DNA from: Bacteroidales bacterium
GTDB taxonomy: Bacteria; Bacteroidota; Bacteroidia; Bacteroidales; NBLH01
Direction of reading: 5' to 3'
Length of the DNA stretch: 64,000 nt
Assembly (NCBI GenBank): GCA_016937695.1
Contig: JAFGWC010000046.1
Location: forward strand, 1-64,000
The translations under genes were made by a program, and so were the position numbers. Under the pieces are notes generated by a model. That model was not told the DNA's origin and made no database searches. It was given only the letters and a program-made list of their open reading frames with translations. The first letter of the stretch is position 1. Every line of letters begins with the position of its first letter. This document shows, in pieces, positions 19,090-27,258 of the stretch.

Positions 19090-20010
19090 TTAAAGATTAT
19101 ATTTTTCTTTAATAATGTATAATGGTCTGGATCTCACCTCATTATATATTTTACCAATATATTCGCCAATTATCCAAAAAAGTATAAACATAAAACCCAT
19201 AAATATAAAAATTACAACAATAAGCCATTTATATAAATGATAATATGCGCCATTTATTAAAAAATCACCTATTTGATATAATAATAAGCCAAAACCACTA
19301 ATAGTGCTAATCATGCCAAGATAAAAGCCTAATCTGAGAGGAAGAACAGAAAAATTTAACATTCCATCCATTCCAAGGCTTGCCAGTTTAGATAAAGAAT
19401 ATCCGGATTCTCCATCTTTTCTGTCGGGACGATAAAAATCTACAAATGTATGCTTAAAGCCTGTCCAGGCAACCATTCCACGCAAATATCTTGACAATTC
19501 AGGCATATTATTTAATTCCAATAATACTTTTTTATCAATTAATCTAAAATCGCCAACGTTTCTTGGAATATCAATTAATGAAAATTTGCTGAAAATTCTG
19601 TAATATATTTTTGAACCTATTTTTTTAAACCAATTATCTTTTCTAAAGTTTAATCTTCTTGCATATACAATATCAAATCCGTTTTTCCACTCAAGTATCA
19701 TGTTTTCAATTACTTCCGGCGGATCTTGCAAATCGCAATCCATAGTTATTATCGCATCGCCTTTCGCTATTTTTAAACCTGCTGTTAAAGCTGCTTGATG
19801 TCCAAAATTTCTGCTAAAATCTATAATTTTAACTTTTTTATTTTCATTTGCTAGATTTTTAAGTTCTTCCAATGTATTATCAAAACTTCCATCGTTAATA
19901 AAAATAATCTCAAAGTCATTGTTTTTATTACTTTCCAGATTTTTTATTTTCTGATAAATGATTCTTACGTTTTTTTCTTCGTTAAATGCAGGTATTATAA
20001 ATGAAAACAT
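19090..20010 (-). CDS. Polyprenyl-phosphate glycosyltransferase, GT2 (DPM1/GtrB/ArnC-like)
   Basis: A 306-residue protein. The GT-A domain starts FSFIIPAFNEEKNVRIIY, with the metal-binding DCDLQDPPE near residue 95 and NVGDFRLIDKKV near 155. Two C-terminal membrane helices (about 225-290) follow, the layout of GtrB/ArnC enzymes that load a sugar onto undecaprenyl phosphate on the cytoplasmic side. The product is the donor for GT-C enzymes, and a GT-C gene follows two genes later. It is the first gene of the long unit running to 7722. Confidence 0.87.
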   Translation of the reverse strand: MFSFIIPAFNEEKNVRIIYQKIKNLESNKNNDFEIIFINDGSFDNTLEELKNLANENKKVKIIDFSRNFGHQAALTAGLKIAKGDAIITMDCDLQDPPEVIENMILEWKNGFDIVYARRLNFRKDNWFKKIGSKIYYRIFSKFSLIDIPRNVGDFRLIDKKVLLELNNMPELSRYLRGMVAWTGFKHTFVDFYRPDRKDGESGYSLSKLASLGMDGMLNFSVLPLRLGFYLGMISTISGFGLLLYQIGDFLINGAYYHLYKWLIVVIFIFMGFMFILFWIIGEYIGKIYNEVRSRPLYIIKEKYNL

Positions 20011-20073
20011 TTTTGATATATATTTTTATAGAAATTGGATGTAAATATATAAACATTAATTATTTAAAAATTA

Positions 20074-20104
20074 AAAAAAGACGATTAATAATCGCCTTTT
20101 TCCT
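20074..20104 (-). terminator. Hairpin terminator after the GYD-domain gene
   Basis: GACGATT and AATCGCC form a short stem flanked by A and T runs, between the GYD gene stop (20123) and the GT2 start (20010). Read on the - strand it ends in a T run, so it should isolate the glycan operon from the GYD gene. Confidence 0.6.
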
Positions 20105-20122
20105 TATCAAAAATTAAAATAA

Positions 20123-20419
20123 TTACAAATCCTGAACAAGTTCTACATATTTTTTGTATTCTATTGCAGGTAAACTTTCTGCATGGCTGGCTCCGTTTTG
20201 TCTGCTTATCATCGATATTTTTGCAGCTGTTTCAATATCAGGAGCTTCGTAAATATCTAAAAAATCGTATTGACCTAAAATTGCATAATGAGCAATAAAT
20301 TTAACATCAGGACAACTTTCTTTTACTTTTTTTAGCCAGGTTTTCCCAATTTGCTCTCGCATATTCATTCTCGATGATAAATCGGATGATAGTTTTGTTA
20401 ATAAAATAAATGTTTGCAT
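20123..20419 (-). CDS. GYD-domain protein
   Basis: A 98-residue protein starting MQTFILLTKLSSDLSSR, with HYAILGQYDFLDIYEAPD in the middle, characteristic of the GYD family of small alpha/beta ferredoxin-like-fold proteins. The biochemical role of the family is not established. It is monocistronic, with a terminator between it and the glycan operon and the divergent S46 peptidase gene upstream. Confidence 0.8.
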   Translation of the reverse strand: MQTFILLTKLSSDLSSRMNMREQIGKTWLKKVKESCPDVKFIAHYAILGQYDFLDIYEAPDIETAAKISMISRQNGASHAESLPAIEYKKYVELVQDL

Positions 20420-20498
20420 AGTATATATTTTTAATTGTTTGCGGATATATACTAAGATACTAAATTTTATATTCTTTTCAAAACCGGTTTTGATTTGA

Positions 20499-20506
20499 TA
20501 TATTTG
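20499..20506 (+). promoter_or_regulatory. -7 promoter element of the S46 peptidase gene
   Basis: TATATTTG fits the Bacteroidota -7 consensus TAnnTTTG and ends 28 bp before the ATG at 20535. Confidence 0.5.
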
Positions 20507-20534
20507 TTTAATTATAAACTAAATTCAATATCAA

Positions 20535-22688
20535 ATGGAACTTTTTAAAAAACATAATTTATTAATTTTAATTGTTCTTTTTTTAGCAATTAATATAAAT
20601 GCTAATGCTCAAAGAAGCATATACGAACCTATTGATTATAAGAATGTTAAGTCTTCGTTTGAAGATTTTGGTTCAATGTGGACTTTTGATGCTGTGCCTG
20701 TTCAAAAATATGAAAAAAAATATGGTTTTAAACCTGATAAAAAATGGCTTGATAATGTTCAAAAATCGGCTCTTCAATTTGGTGGCGGTTGTTCCGCTTC
20801 GTTTGTTTCTGAAGATGGTTTAATTATGACAAATCATCATTGCATAAGAGGTCTTTTAAAAGAAATTCAGCAAAATGGTGAAAATCTTATGCGCGATGGA
20901 TATTATGCTAAAACTTTAGAAGAAGAAAGAGTTTTTCCGGGGCTTTTTGTAGATCAACTTATTTCTATTACTGATGTTACAAAAGAAATTATTGACGAAT
21001 TAAATAAAGGTAAAAATGATGAAGAAAAGTTGAATTTTAAAAATAATAAAATCAAAGAATTAATTGATAAATATCAGAAAAACAGCGAATTAACATGCAA
21101 AGTTGTTAGTTTGTATAATGGCGGAAAATATTCTTTATATTCATACAAAAGATATAATGATATTAGATTAGTTATGGCGCCTGATGTTCAAATTGCTGCA
21201 ACAGGTTGGGATTGGGATAATTTTACTTATCCAAGATACGAACTCGATTTTGCTTTTTTAAGAGCTTACGATGAAAACCAAAAACCAGTTAAGGTTAAGA
21301 ATTTTTTTACTTGGAGTAAAAAAGGAGCTAATCCCGGCGAAGCAATTTTTATAATAGGAAGACCGGGAAATACAGATAGATTATTGTCAACCAGAGAGTT
21401 AGAGTATTACAGAGATATTCGGCATTCTATGATTTTGCACAGATTAAACGAAGCTTATCAGGCATATTTTAATTTTTATATTAATAATCCCGAAAGGAAA
21501 GATGAGTTGCTTGGACAACTTTTAAGCGTTGCAAATGGAAGAAAAGTTTATGCCGGACTTGTAATGAGTTTGAATGATAAATATATAATGACAAAAAAAT
21601 ATGATTTTGAAAATAATTTAAAAGAAAAAGTAAAAGCTAATGCTGATTTGCAGAAAAAATATGGAAATTTATGGAATGATATTTCAAATATTTTTACTGA
21701 ACTTGATAAGTTTGAGAAAGAAGTTTTAACCATTGCTTTTTCTGAATATTACGCTTCTGATTATCAGATTACCGCAAAAAATATTATTTTTTATGCAAAA
21801 AAAATGCAGTTTCCTGAAGATAAACGTTCAAATTTCTATAAAAAAGATGAAATTGATAAAACAAGAGCAAACGTTTATAAAGAATTAATTGACAAAGACT
21901 TACAAAATGATTTACTTATTGCACATGCTAATTTTTTGAGTAAAGTTGATGGCGGAAAAACATCGTATATAAAAGATTTATACGGTGGAAAAACCAATAA
22001 AGAAGCTCTTGATTATTTTATGAAAAATTCAAAAATTTGGGATGAAAAATTTGTTGAAGAATTATTAAAAAAAGGCGCAAATGACATTTTAAAATCTGAC
22101 GATCCAATGATTAAATTCTATATCAAATCACAAGAAAAAATGAAAGAATTTGCAGAAAAAAGAAAAGAATTATACAATAATCTGGAAATTTTAAATCAAA
22201 AACTTGGACGATTAATATTTGAAATTTACGGCGAGCAAATTCCGCCTGATGCAACTTCTACTCTTAGAATTTCTGATGGTGTAATTAAGGATTACGAATA
22301 TAACGGAACAATTGCGCCGGGGAAAACTACTTTTTACGGACTTTGGGACAGATATTATTCTTTTGGACAAAAAGATTATCCTTGGGGATTGCACGAAAGA
22401 TGGAAAAAAGTGCCCGAAGCTTTAGATTTATCTATTCCAATTGGCTTTGCTTCAACAAACGATATGGTTGGCGGAAATTCAGGAAGTGCAGTTATTAATA
22501 AAAATGCCGAAATTATTGGTTTAATTCACGATGGAAATTTAGAAAGTATAGCCGGTGGCTTTATTTTCCTTGAAGAGAATAATAGAGCTGTTGCTACGGA
22601 CTCATGGGGTTTAATGGAAGCACTAAAGCTTATTTATAAAACCGATAGATTAGTTGATGAAATTTTAAAATCGAAAATCGAAAATTGA
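20535..22688 (+). CDS. S46-family serine peptidase (dipeptidyl-peptidase 7/11 type)
   Basis: A 717-residue secreted enzyme with a signal peptide of about 25 residues ending INANA-Q. The catalytic His lies in TNHHC (about 99-103), an Asp is expected in the segment RYELDFAFLRAY (about 233-246), and the nucleophilic Ser lies in GGNSGS (646-651). The S1-site region follows (HDGNLESIAGG). S46 enzymes release dipeptides in the periplasm and are typical of asaccharolytic Bacteroidota living on peptides. The specificity-determining residue (Gly in DPP7, Arg in DPP11) cannot be assigned safely without an alignment. It stands alone between the GYD and mgsA genes. Confidence 0.93.
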   Translation: MELFKKHNLLILIVLFLAININANAQRSIYEPIDYKNVKSSFEDFGSMWTFDAVPVQKYEKKYGFKPDKKWLDNVQKSALQFGGGCSASFVSEDGLIMTNHHCIRGLLKEIQQNGENLMRDGYYAKTLEEERVFPGLFVDQLISITDVTKEIIDELNKGKNDEEKLNFKNNKIKELIDKYQKNSELTCKVVSLYNGGKYSLYSYKRYNDIRLVMAPDVQIAATGWDWDNFTYPRYELDFAFLRAYDENQKPVKVKNFFTWSKKGANPGEAIFIIGRPGNTDRLLSTRELEYYRDIRHSMILHRLNEAYQAYFNFYINNPERKDELLGQLLSVANGRKVYAGLVMSLNDKYIMTKKYDFENNLKEKVKANADLQKKYGNLWNDISNIFTELDKFEKEVLTIAFSEYYASDYQITAKNIIFYAKKMQFPEDKRSNFYKKDEIDKTRANVYKELIDKDLQNDLLIAHANFLSKVDGGKTSYIKDLYGGKTNKEALDYFMKNSKIWDEKFVEELLKKGANDILKSDDPMIKFYIKSQEKMKEFAEKRKELYNNLEILNQKLGRLIFEIYGEQIPPDATSTLRISDGVIKDYEYNGTIAPGKTTFYGLWDRYYSFGQKDYPWGLHERWKKVPEALDLSIPIGFASTNDMVGGNSGSAVINKNAEIIGLIHDGNLESIAGGFIFLEENNRAVATDSWGLMEALKLIYKTDRLVDEILKSKIEN

Positions 22689-22766
22689 TTAGCAGTTTAG
22701 CATTTTATTTAGTTTTAATTAATGTTTAATTAACAAATGCTTTTTTCTGTTTTAATTTAATTATAA

Positions 22767-22774
22767 TAATTTTG
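22767..22774 (+). promoter_or_regulatory. -7 promoter element of mgsA
   Basis: TAATTTTG fits TAnnTTTG and ends 28 bp before the mgsA ATG at 22803, in the 114-bp gap after the S46 peptidase gene. Confidence 0.5.
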
Positions 22775-22802
22775 TGAAATAAATTAAATTTAAAATCACT
22801 TA

Positions 22803-23264
22803 ATGGATAAAATAAAAAGAATTGCACTTGTAGCACACGATAATAGAAAAAAAGACCTTATTGAATGGGTTAGCTTTAACAGAGAAATTTTAATTAATCA
22901 CAAACTGGTTTGTACCGGAACTACCGGAAAATTAGTTGAAGATGCCCTTATAAATGACGAAATATCAGAAAGTTATGAATTAAATATTAAAAAGTTAAAG
23001 TCCGGGCCGCTTGGTGGAGATCAACAACTTGGAGCTTTAATTTCTGATGGAAAAGTTGATATCGTTATTTTCTTTTGGGATCCGATGAGTTCGCAACCGC
23101 ACGATGTTGATGTGAAAGCTCTTTTAAGAATATGTGTACTTTACAATGTGCCAACAGCAATGAACAGATCTACTGCCGATTTCATAATTTCTTCTCATCT
23201 TTTTAAAGAAAATTACATTCAAAAAATTAAAAATTATTCTGAATATATTAATAGAACTGTTTAA
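22803..23264 (+). CDS. mgsA: Methylglyoxal synthase
   Basis: A 153-residue enzyme that converts dihydroxyacetone phosphate to methylglyoxal and phosphate, a bypass of lower glycolysis. Visible landmarks are ALVAHDNRKKDLIEW at the N-terminus, the phosphate-binding loop CTGTTG (about residue 38), GPLGGDQQLGALI with the catalytic Asp (about 63-75), and the C-terminal FFWDPMSSQPHDVDVKALLR. Length and motifs are standard. It is monocistronic with its own promoter and terminator. Confidence 0.95.
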   Translation: MDKIKRIALVAHDNRKKDLIEWVSFNREILINHKLVCTGTTGKLVEDALINDEISESYELNIKKLKSGPLGGDQQLGALISDGKVDIVIFFWDPMSSQPHDVDVKALLRICVLYNVPTAMNRSTADFIISSHLFKENYIQKIKNYSEYINRTV

Positions 23265-23298
23265 AAAAAAGGCTGTTTTTTAAGACGGCCTTTTTTTT
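23263..23298. terminator. Bidirectional terminator between mgsA and glmS
   Basis: An A run, the stem GGCTGT / ACGGCC (one G-U pair), an 8-nt loop and a T run form a symmetrical terminator between convergent genes. It includes the stop codons of both genes. Confidence 0.8.
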
Positions 23299-25837
23299 AA
23301 TCAACTGTTATTGACTTAGATACATTTTTTGGAACATCAGGATGAACTCCATGATTTTCTATTTTATTTTTGTTTAAATATTTTCTTTTTGTAATAGACA
23401 TATTTAATGCTAAAAGCTGTAAAGCAAGCGTTGCTTCAAAAACAAAAATAAATTTATCGCCTGTTTTAGGTATTCTTATATATTTATTAAAATATTGTTC
23501 TTGTCCAGATGGTTTTCCTTCAATTGCTTTTCTTAAATCTTCATCTTCTTCGGCAATTAAAATAATATCGGCGCCTCTTATTTTATGCGTGTGAATTTGC
23601 GAAATTGTTATTCTTTTGTCTCTTTCGTCAGGTGGACAAATAAAAACAAGTGGATAATTTGAAAAATAATCTTCAATATTAATATGTTCTGTATAATTTT
23701 TATATGCTTTTTGATAAATCTTTCTTTCTTCTTTGCTTTCAAAATTTCCTTTCAAAATTTCTGCTCCATAATCGCTAAATTTAAAATTTTTCATCAATGA
23801 AATAAAGGATTTTATTTGTTTATCATTTTTAAATTCCTGATTATAAATATCATTAAAATAAGTTAACAGATTTGTATGCAGTTTTTCTAAATCATTAAAA
23901 GAATAAATTGTATTTTTGCCTAAAATCGTATTTGGACCGTGTTTAAATTCAGCAGAATCGTAACCTTCTGTGTGATTTAAAACTACTTCTCTTATCTTTA
24001 ATGCGCCTTCTTTTGCTATACCAATTAACGAAGTGCCTAAAATATGAATAGATGGCTTTAAAAACAATTTTAAAACAACTTCTATTATATCTTCTTCAAT
24101 ATTTTTGATAGTAAAATCCATAAAATGCCTTATTTTACCCAATTTATTCTTAATGTCTTCGTCGGTATAGCTCATGCTTAGCGCGATTAATTTAAAAAGA
24201 GCTATTTGGCTGATAAAAGATTTTGTTGCTGCAACAGCTATTTCAGAGCCGCAAAGTATTGGTAAGTAAAAGTCCGATTTTTCTTGTGGGATTGTCGAAT
24301 TTTCATTGTTTACAACCGAAATCAATTTTATTTTGCTAAATCTATTTTTGATATCTGTAAAAATATCAACTAAATCTTTGGTTTCGCCAGATTGACTAAC
24401 ACCAATTAAAATATCTTTTTCCTGTACAGATGCAAGATAAAACGACCTGAACATTCCCGGATTTGCTACAATTACCGAAAGTTCTTGAATATTATTGAAA
24501 AACACAGCCGCTGTTAATGCTGCATGATAAGAAGTGCCTGAGGCAACAATATATACTCTTGCTCCTTTTTCTTTTGCTTTTTTTAATATATCAACTGTTT
24601 GATTCTTGTATTTTATTATTGTTCTTTTCTTTTTCCATATTATCATTAAATCCAATACAAAAAGTTTCATAAAATATTCTTCGCCAAAACCTAAAAGCTC
24701 ATTTAACAATGGTGTTTCTTCTGATGTAAAACCAATTGATTTTGAGTTTTTTAGTGTATTCTCATTGTTTTTGCTTATTAATTCGTAAACATTTAAAAAG
24801 TCTGTATTATTAATTATCTTTAAAAAAACTTTTTCTAACTCTTTAGGATCAAAAATATCATAAAGCTTTACTAAATCATACAATAAAGCTCTGCACGATT
24901 TATAATTATCTTCGAAAATTGCATGAAATTTCTTTTCTTCAGTTTCGGTCAAATAATATTTCATTATAATATCAAGATTTGCCGATGAAGTATAAATTTC
25001 TTGTTCCATATAATAATTAAACCTTGGCTGAAGCGCAATGTCCTGAATGTTTAATCTCGAACGTTTTAAACCTGGCTTGTGTTCTTTGTCGCCACTAACA
25101 GAAAAAACCAAATAATCTTTATGTGTAAAATAAATTGCTTCTCCTTCAGAAAGTGGAATTAAAAATCTTGTTTTAGATAATACAGAAGTTAAATCTGAGC
25201 TTATAACAATAAAATCGCCATTAGCATCTTTACCTTTTCCTGCATAAAGCGACGAACCAGATTTTATTGCAAAAATACCAGGAATATCGGGCGATGAAAC
25301 ACATGCAGCATACGAACCAACTGCTTTATTTTCGGCGAGTTTAATAGCTTCTTTAAAATAATTTACTTTATCTTTTTCGCTCGCCGATTTTTTTGATTTT
25401 AGTATTTGAGAATAATAATGCTCAATCAAATGCACCAGCATTTCACCATCGTTATCTGATAAAACAACATGTCCGTGTTCAACTAAAAACTCTTTTAAAG
25501 TATCTGTGTTTGAAATGTTGCCATTATGTGCACCAATTATATGTGCAGAACAATTAACTTCGTGAGGCTGAGCATTTTCATCGGTAACAGAACCATAAGT
25601 AGCCCATCTAACCTGACCAATAAATTTTTTTCCGCTACGTTTACCAATTTCCAGTTCTTCTGTTACAACAGATGGTGCACCAACTTTCTTTATTAAAACA
25701 ATATTGCCGTTTTCTGTGATAAACGAAGCGCCTGTACTGTCATAACCTCTGTATTCAAGCTTTTTTAAAAGGAAACATGCTTCATTTCCAATATTTTTAT
25801 TGTCATTTTCATATATTATAGCTACTACACCGCACAT
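23297..25837 (-). CDS. glmS: Glutamine-fructose-6-phosphate aminotransferase (isomerising), long form
   Basis: The protein has 846 residues, against about 610 for typical GlmS. It starts MCGVVAIIYE (Cys2 glutaminase nucleophile), with RWATYG and HNGNISN in the class II amidotransferase domain (1-230). The EIYTSSANL segment before the isomerase half is at ~280, followed by ~130 residues absent from usual GlmS. SIS1 begins near 427 with ASGTSYHAA and SQSGET (491-496). SIS2 has the FKHGPN motif but carries a further insert of ~80 residues. The C-terminal end VPKNVSKSITVD is the normal GlmS tail. It should make glucosamine-6-phosphate for peptidoglycan and LPS, unless this long form is a paralogue with another sugar substrate. 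Confidence 0.85.
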   Translation of the reverse strand: MCGVVAIIYENDNKNIGNEACFLLKKLEYRGYDSTGASFITENGNIVLIKKVGAPSVVTEELEIGKRSGKKFIGQVRWATYGSVTDENAQPHEVNCSAHIIGAHNGNISNTDTLKEFLVEHGHVVLSDNDGEMLVHLIEHYYSQILKSKKSASEKDKVNYFKEAIKLAENKAVGSYAACVSSPDIPGIFAIKSGSSLYAGKGKDANGDFIVISSDLTSVLSKTRFLIPLSEGEAIYFTHKDYLVFSVSGDKEHKPGLKRSRLNIQDIALQPRFNYYMEQEIYTSSANLDIIMKYYLTETEEKKFHAIFEDNYKSCRALLYDLVKLYDIFDPKELEKVFLKIINNTDFLNVYELISKNNENTLKNSKSIGFTSEETPLLNELLGFGEEYFMKLFVLDLMIIWKKKRTIIKYKNQTVDILKKAKEKGARVYIVASGTSYHAALTAAVFFNNIQELSVIVANPGMFRSFYLASVQEKDILIGVSQSGETKDLVDIFTDIKNRFSKIKLISVVNNENSTIPQEKSDFYLPILCGSEIAVAATKSFISQIALFKLIALSMSYTDEDIKNKLGKIRHFMDFTIKNIEEDIIEVVLKLFLKPSIHILGTSLIGIAKEGALKIREVVLNHTEGYDSAEFKHGPNTILGKNTIYSFNDLEKLHTNLLTYFNDIYNQEFKNDKQIKSFISLMKNFKFSDYGAEILKGNFESKEERKIYQKAYKNYTEHINIEDYFSNYPLVFICPPDERDKRITISQIHTHKIRGADIILIAEEDEDLRKAIEGKPSGQEQYFNKYIRIPKTGDKFIFVFEATLALQLLALNMSITKRKYLNKNKIENHGVHPDVPKNVSKSITVD

Positions 25838-25952
25838 AATTTTGTAATTTAGATTTAAATAACATTAAAATTACTATTTTATTTTAACATTATCCGATAA
25901 AAATTCAAATAAACAATAAATGCTTTAATACAAGGCAGTTATAGAATATTTC

Positions 25953-26038
25953 GCTCCTCTAGAGCTTGATTTATTATTTTATAGCGTTTCTTTAAATATA
26001 ACGCAACTCTGTTGCCATTATAAGAGCTGCAGAGCAGC
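25953..26038. repeat. Three small 5-3-5 palindromes (REP-like)
   Basis: The non-coding region between glmS and arsR contains GCTCC-TCT-AGAGC (25953-25965), GCAAC-TCT-GTTGC (26003-26015) and GCTGC-AGA-GCAGC (26026-26038). Each has a 5-bp stem and a 3-nt TCT/AGA loop. The stems differ in sequence but keep pairing (the first has one mismatch). This is the architecture of REP-type palindromes; the island at 30.5 kb has similar units. The rest of 25838-26099 shows nothing else. Confidence 0.6.
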
Positions 26039-26099
26039 AAAATATAAATTCATCTTTAGCTATATACTAATAAATCAAATTATAAGCAATAAAATTTTG

Positions 26100-26107
26100 T
26101 ATCTTTG
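26100..26107 (+). promoter_or_regulatory. -7 promoter element upstream of arsR
   Basis: TATCTTTG fits the Bacteroidota consensus TAnnTTTG, 105 bp before the arsR ATG. A second, weaker TATCTTTT lies near 26169. The leader between them is almost pure A/T. Confidence 0.45.
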
Positions 26108-26212
26108 CTAAAAAACAATAAATTTTTCTAAATATTTGATATTTAAATGTTTTTATTGATTTTTTTTGTATCTTTTTTTTTAAGAAATTTTAAATTTTAA
26201 TAAAACTTAAAA

Positions 26213-26512
26213 ATGAATTCTTTAGAAATATTAAAAACAGAGCACGAATTATTAGCAAAATATGCAAAAGCAATTTCGCATCCAATACGTGTGTATATTT
26301 TATATTTTCTTGCAAAACAAGCTTGTTGTTTCAGTGGCGATTTAGATAAAATCCTACCAATTGCACGCTCAACATTATCACAGCATTTAAAAGAACTTAA
26401 AAAAGCCGGATTAATAAAAGGAAATATTGAATATCCTAAAATCAGATACTGTTTAAACACAGATAATTGGGAAGAAGCCAAAAAACTTTTCGAAAACTTT
26501 TTTGGTAAATAG
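26213..26512 (+). CDS. arsR: ArsR/SmtB-family metalloregulator
   Basis: A 99-residue winged-helix repressor: SHPIRVYILYFL leads into the recognition helix ARSTLSQHLKELKKAGLI (about 51-68) and the wing GNIEYPKIRY. Cys38-Cys39 (in AKQACCFSGD) and Cys80 could form a trivalent arsenic site. ArsR proteins repress arsenic genes and leave the DNA when As(III) or an organoarsenical binds. It is the first gene of the arsenic operon. A perfect inverted repeat over a second promoter directly downstream is its likely operator. Confidence 0.88.
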   Translation: MNSLEILKTEHELLAKYAKAISHPIRVYILYFLAKQACCFSGDLDKILPIARSTLSQHLKELKKAGLIKGNIEYPKIRYCLNTDNWEEAKKLFENFFGK

Positions 26513-26529
26513 ATTTTTTTTTCAAATAT

Positions 26530-26556
26530 GTTTCGTAATTTTGCGAAATACGAAAC
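26530..26556 (+). promoter_or_regulatory. Operator overlapping an internal ars promoter
   Basis: GTTTCGTA (26530-26537) and TACGAAAC (26549-26556) are a perfect 8-bp inverted repeat with 11 bp between the arms. The Bacteroidota -7 element TAATTTTG occupies 26536-26543, starting in the left arm and running into the spacer. A repressor bound here would cover the promoter. Place and symmetry suggest the ArsR operator for arsE and the downstream genes. Confidence 0.7.
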
Positions 26557-26578
26557 GTTAATTTAAATTAAAATCATT

Positions 26579-26812
26579 ATGGAAATAAAAATACTTGGTA
26601 CAGGTTGTAAAAATTGCAAAACACTTGAAAGCATTGTCAGAAAAGTTGTTGAAGAATCTAACATAAATGCAGAAATAATAAAAGTAGATAATATTGAAGA
26701 TATTATTGAATATGATATTATTTCTACGCCTGGTTTAGTTGTTGATGAAAAAGTTGTTGTTAGTGGAAGAGTGCCTTCTGAACAAGAAATAATTGAGTTT
26801 TTAACTAATTAA
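26579..26812 (+). CDS. arsE: Small thioredoxin-like protein (ArsE-like, redox-active disulfide protein)
   Basis: A 77-residue thioredoxin-fold protein of the TM0996/MTH895 type. The CxxC motif is GTGCKNCKTLE (Cys10, Cys13), with a cis-proline segment STPGLVVDEKVV near residue 53. In arsenic operons with the order thioredoxin, ArsF, ArsG, this gene is called arsE and is proposed to act with ArsF in reduction of nitroaromatic arsenicals. Here arsF follows after 11 bp and arsG next. The fold is firm; the ars role is from context. Confidence 0.78.
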   Translation: MEIKILGTGCKNCKTLESIVRKVVEESNINAEIIKVDNIEDIIEYDIISTPGLVVDEKVVVSGRVPSEQEIIEFLTN

Positions 26813-26823
26813 TAACAAGAAAA

Positions 26824-27255
26824 ATGAAACAAATTGTTAGTATATTATTTGCAATGTTGGCTATATTTAATACCACAGCTTGTAACAACACACCAAAATC
26901 TGAAAATATTATTTCTGATAATGACAAAGAATTAAAAGTTATTGAAGTTTATTATTTTCATTATACAAGAAGATGCATTACGTGTAATGCTGTTGAAAAA
27001 ATTACACTAGATGCTTTAAAAGAATACTTTGCAAAAGAAGTAGATTCCGGCAAAATAGTATTTAAATCTATTAATTTAGATGATAAAGTTAATGAGGCAT
27101 TAGCTGAAAAATTAAAAATATCTGGGCAAACATTAATGTTTATAGCGGGAAATAATAAAATTAATTTAACAAATGATGGTTTTATGTATGCAAAAAACAA
27201 TCCTGATAAATTAAAAGCTAAAGTAAAATCAGTTATTGATAAAATGATGAAATAA
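26824..27255 (+). CDS. arsF: ArsF-like thioredoxin-fold lipoprotein
   Basis: A 143-residue protein with a lipoprotein signal ending at Cys20 (NTTAC) and a thioredoxin-like domain with YYFHYTRRCITC (Cys51, Cys54). This matches the ArsF family, described as a subunit of a nitrophenyl-compound nitroreductase in arsEFG operons, from memory of that family. It would sit on the outer face of the inner membrane or in the outer membrane facing the periplasm. It lies between arsE and arsG with 3 bp to the latter. The enzymatic role in this organism is inferred from the gene order. Confidence 0.72.
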   Translation: MKQIVSILFAMLAIFNTTACNNTPKSENIISDNDKELKVIEVYYFHYTRRCITCNAVEKITLDALKEYFAKEVDSGKIVFKSINLDDKVNEALAEKLKISGQTLMFIAGNNKINLTNDGFMYAKNNPDKLKAKVKSVIDKMMK

Positions 27256-27258
27256 TAA

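Noticed and set aside
20535-22688. Assigning DPP7 or DPP11 to the S46 peptidase
   Set aside because: The residue that decides specificity cannot be placed safely without an alignment.
23264-23300. glmS ribozyme or riboswitch near glmS
   Set aside because: The glmS 5' region is at 25838 onward and shows no ribozyme-like structure; the hairpin near 23270 is a terminator at the gene's 3' end.
26197-26481. - strand ORF over arsR
   Set aside because: The + strand ArsR has the full winged-helix motif; the reverse frame is a shadow.
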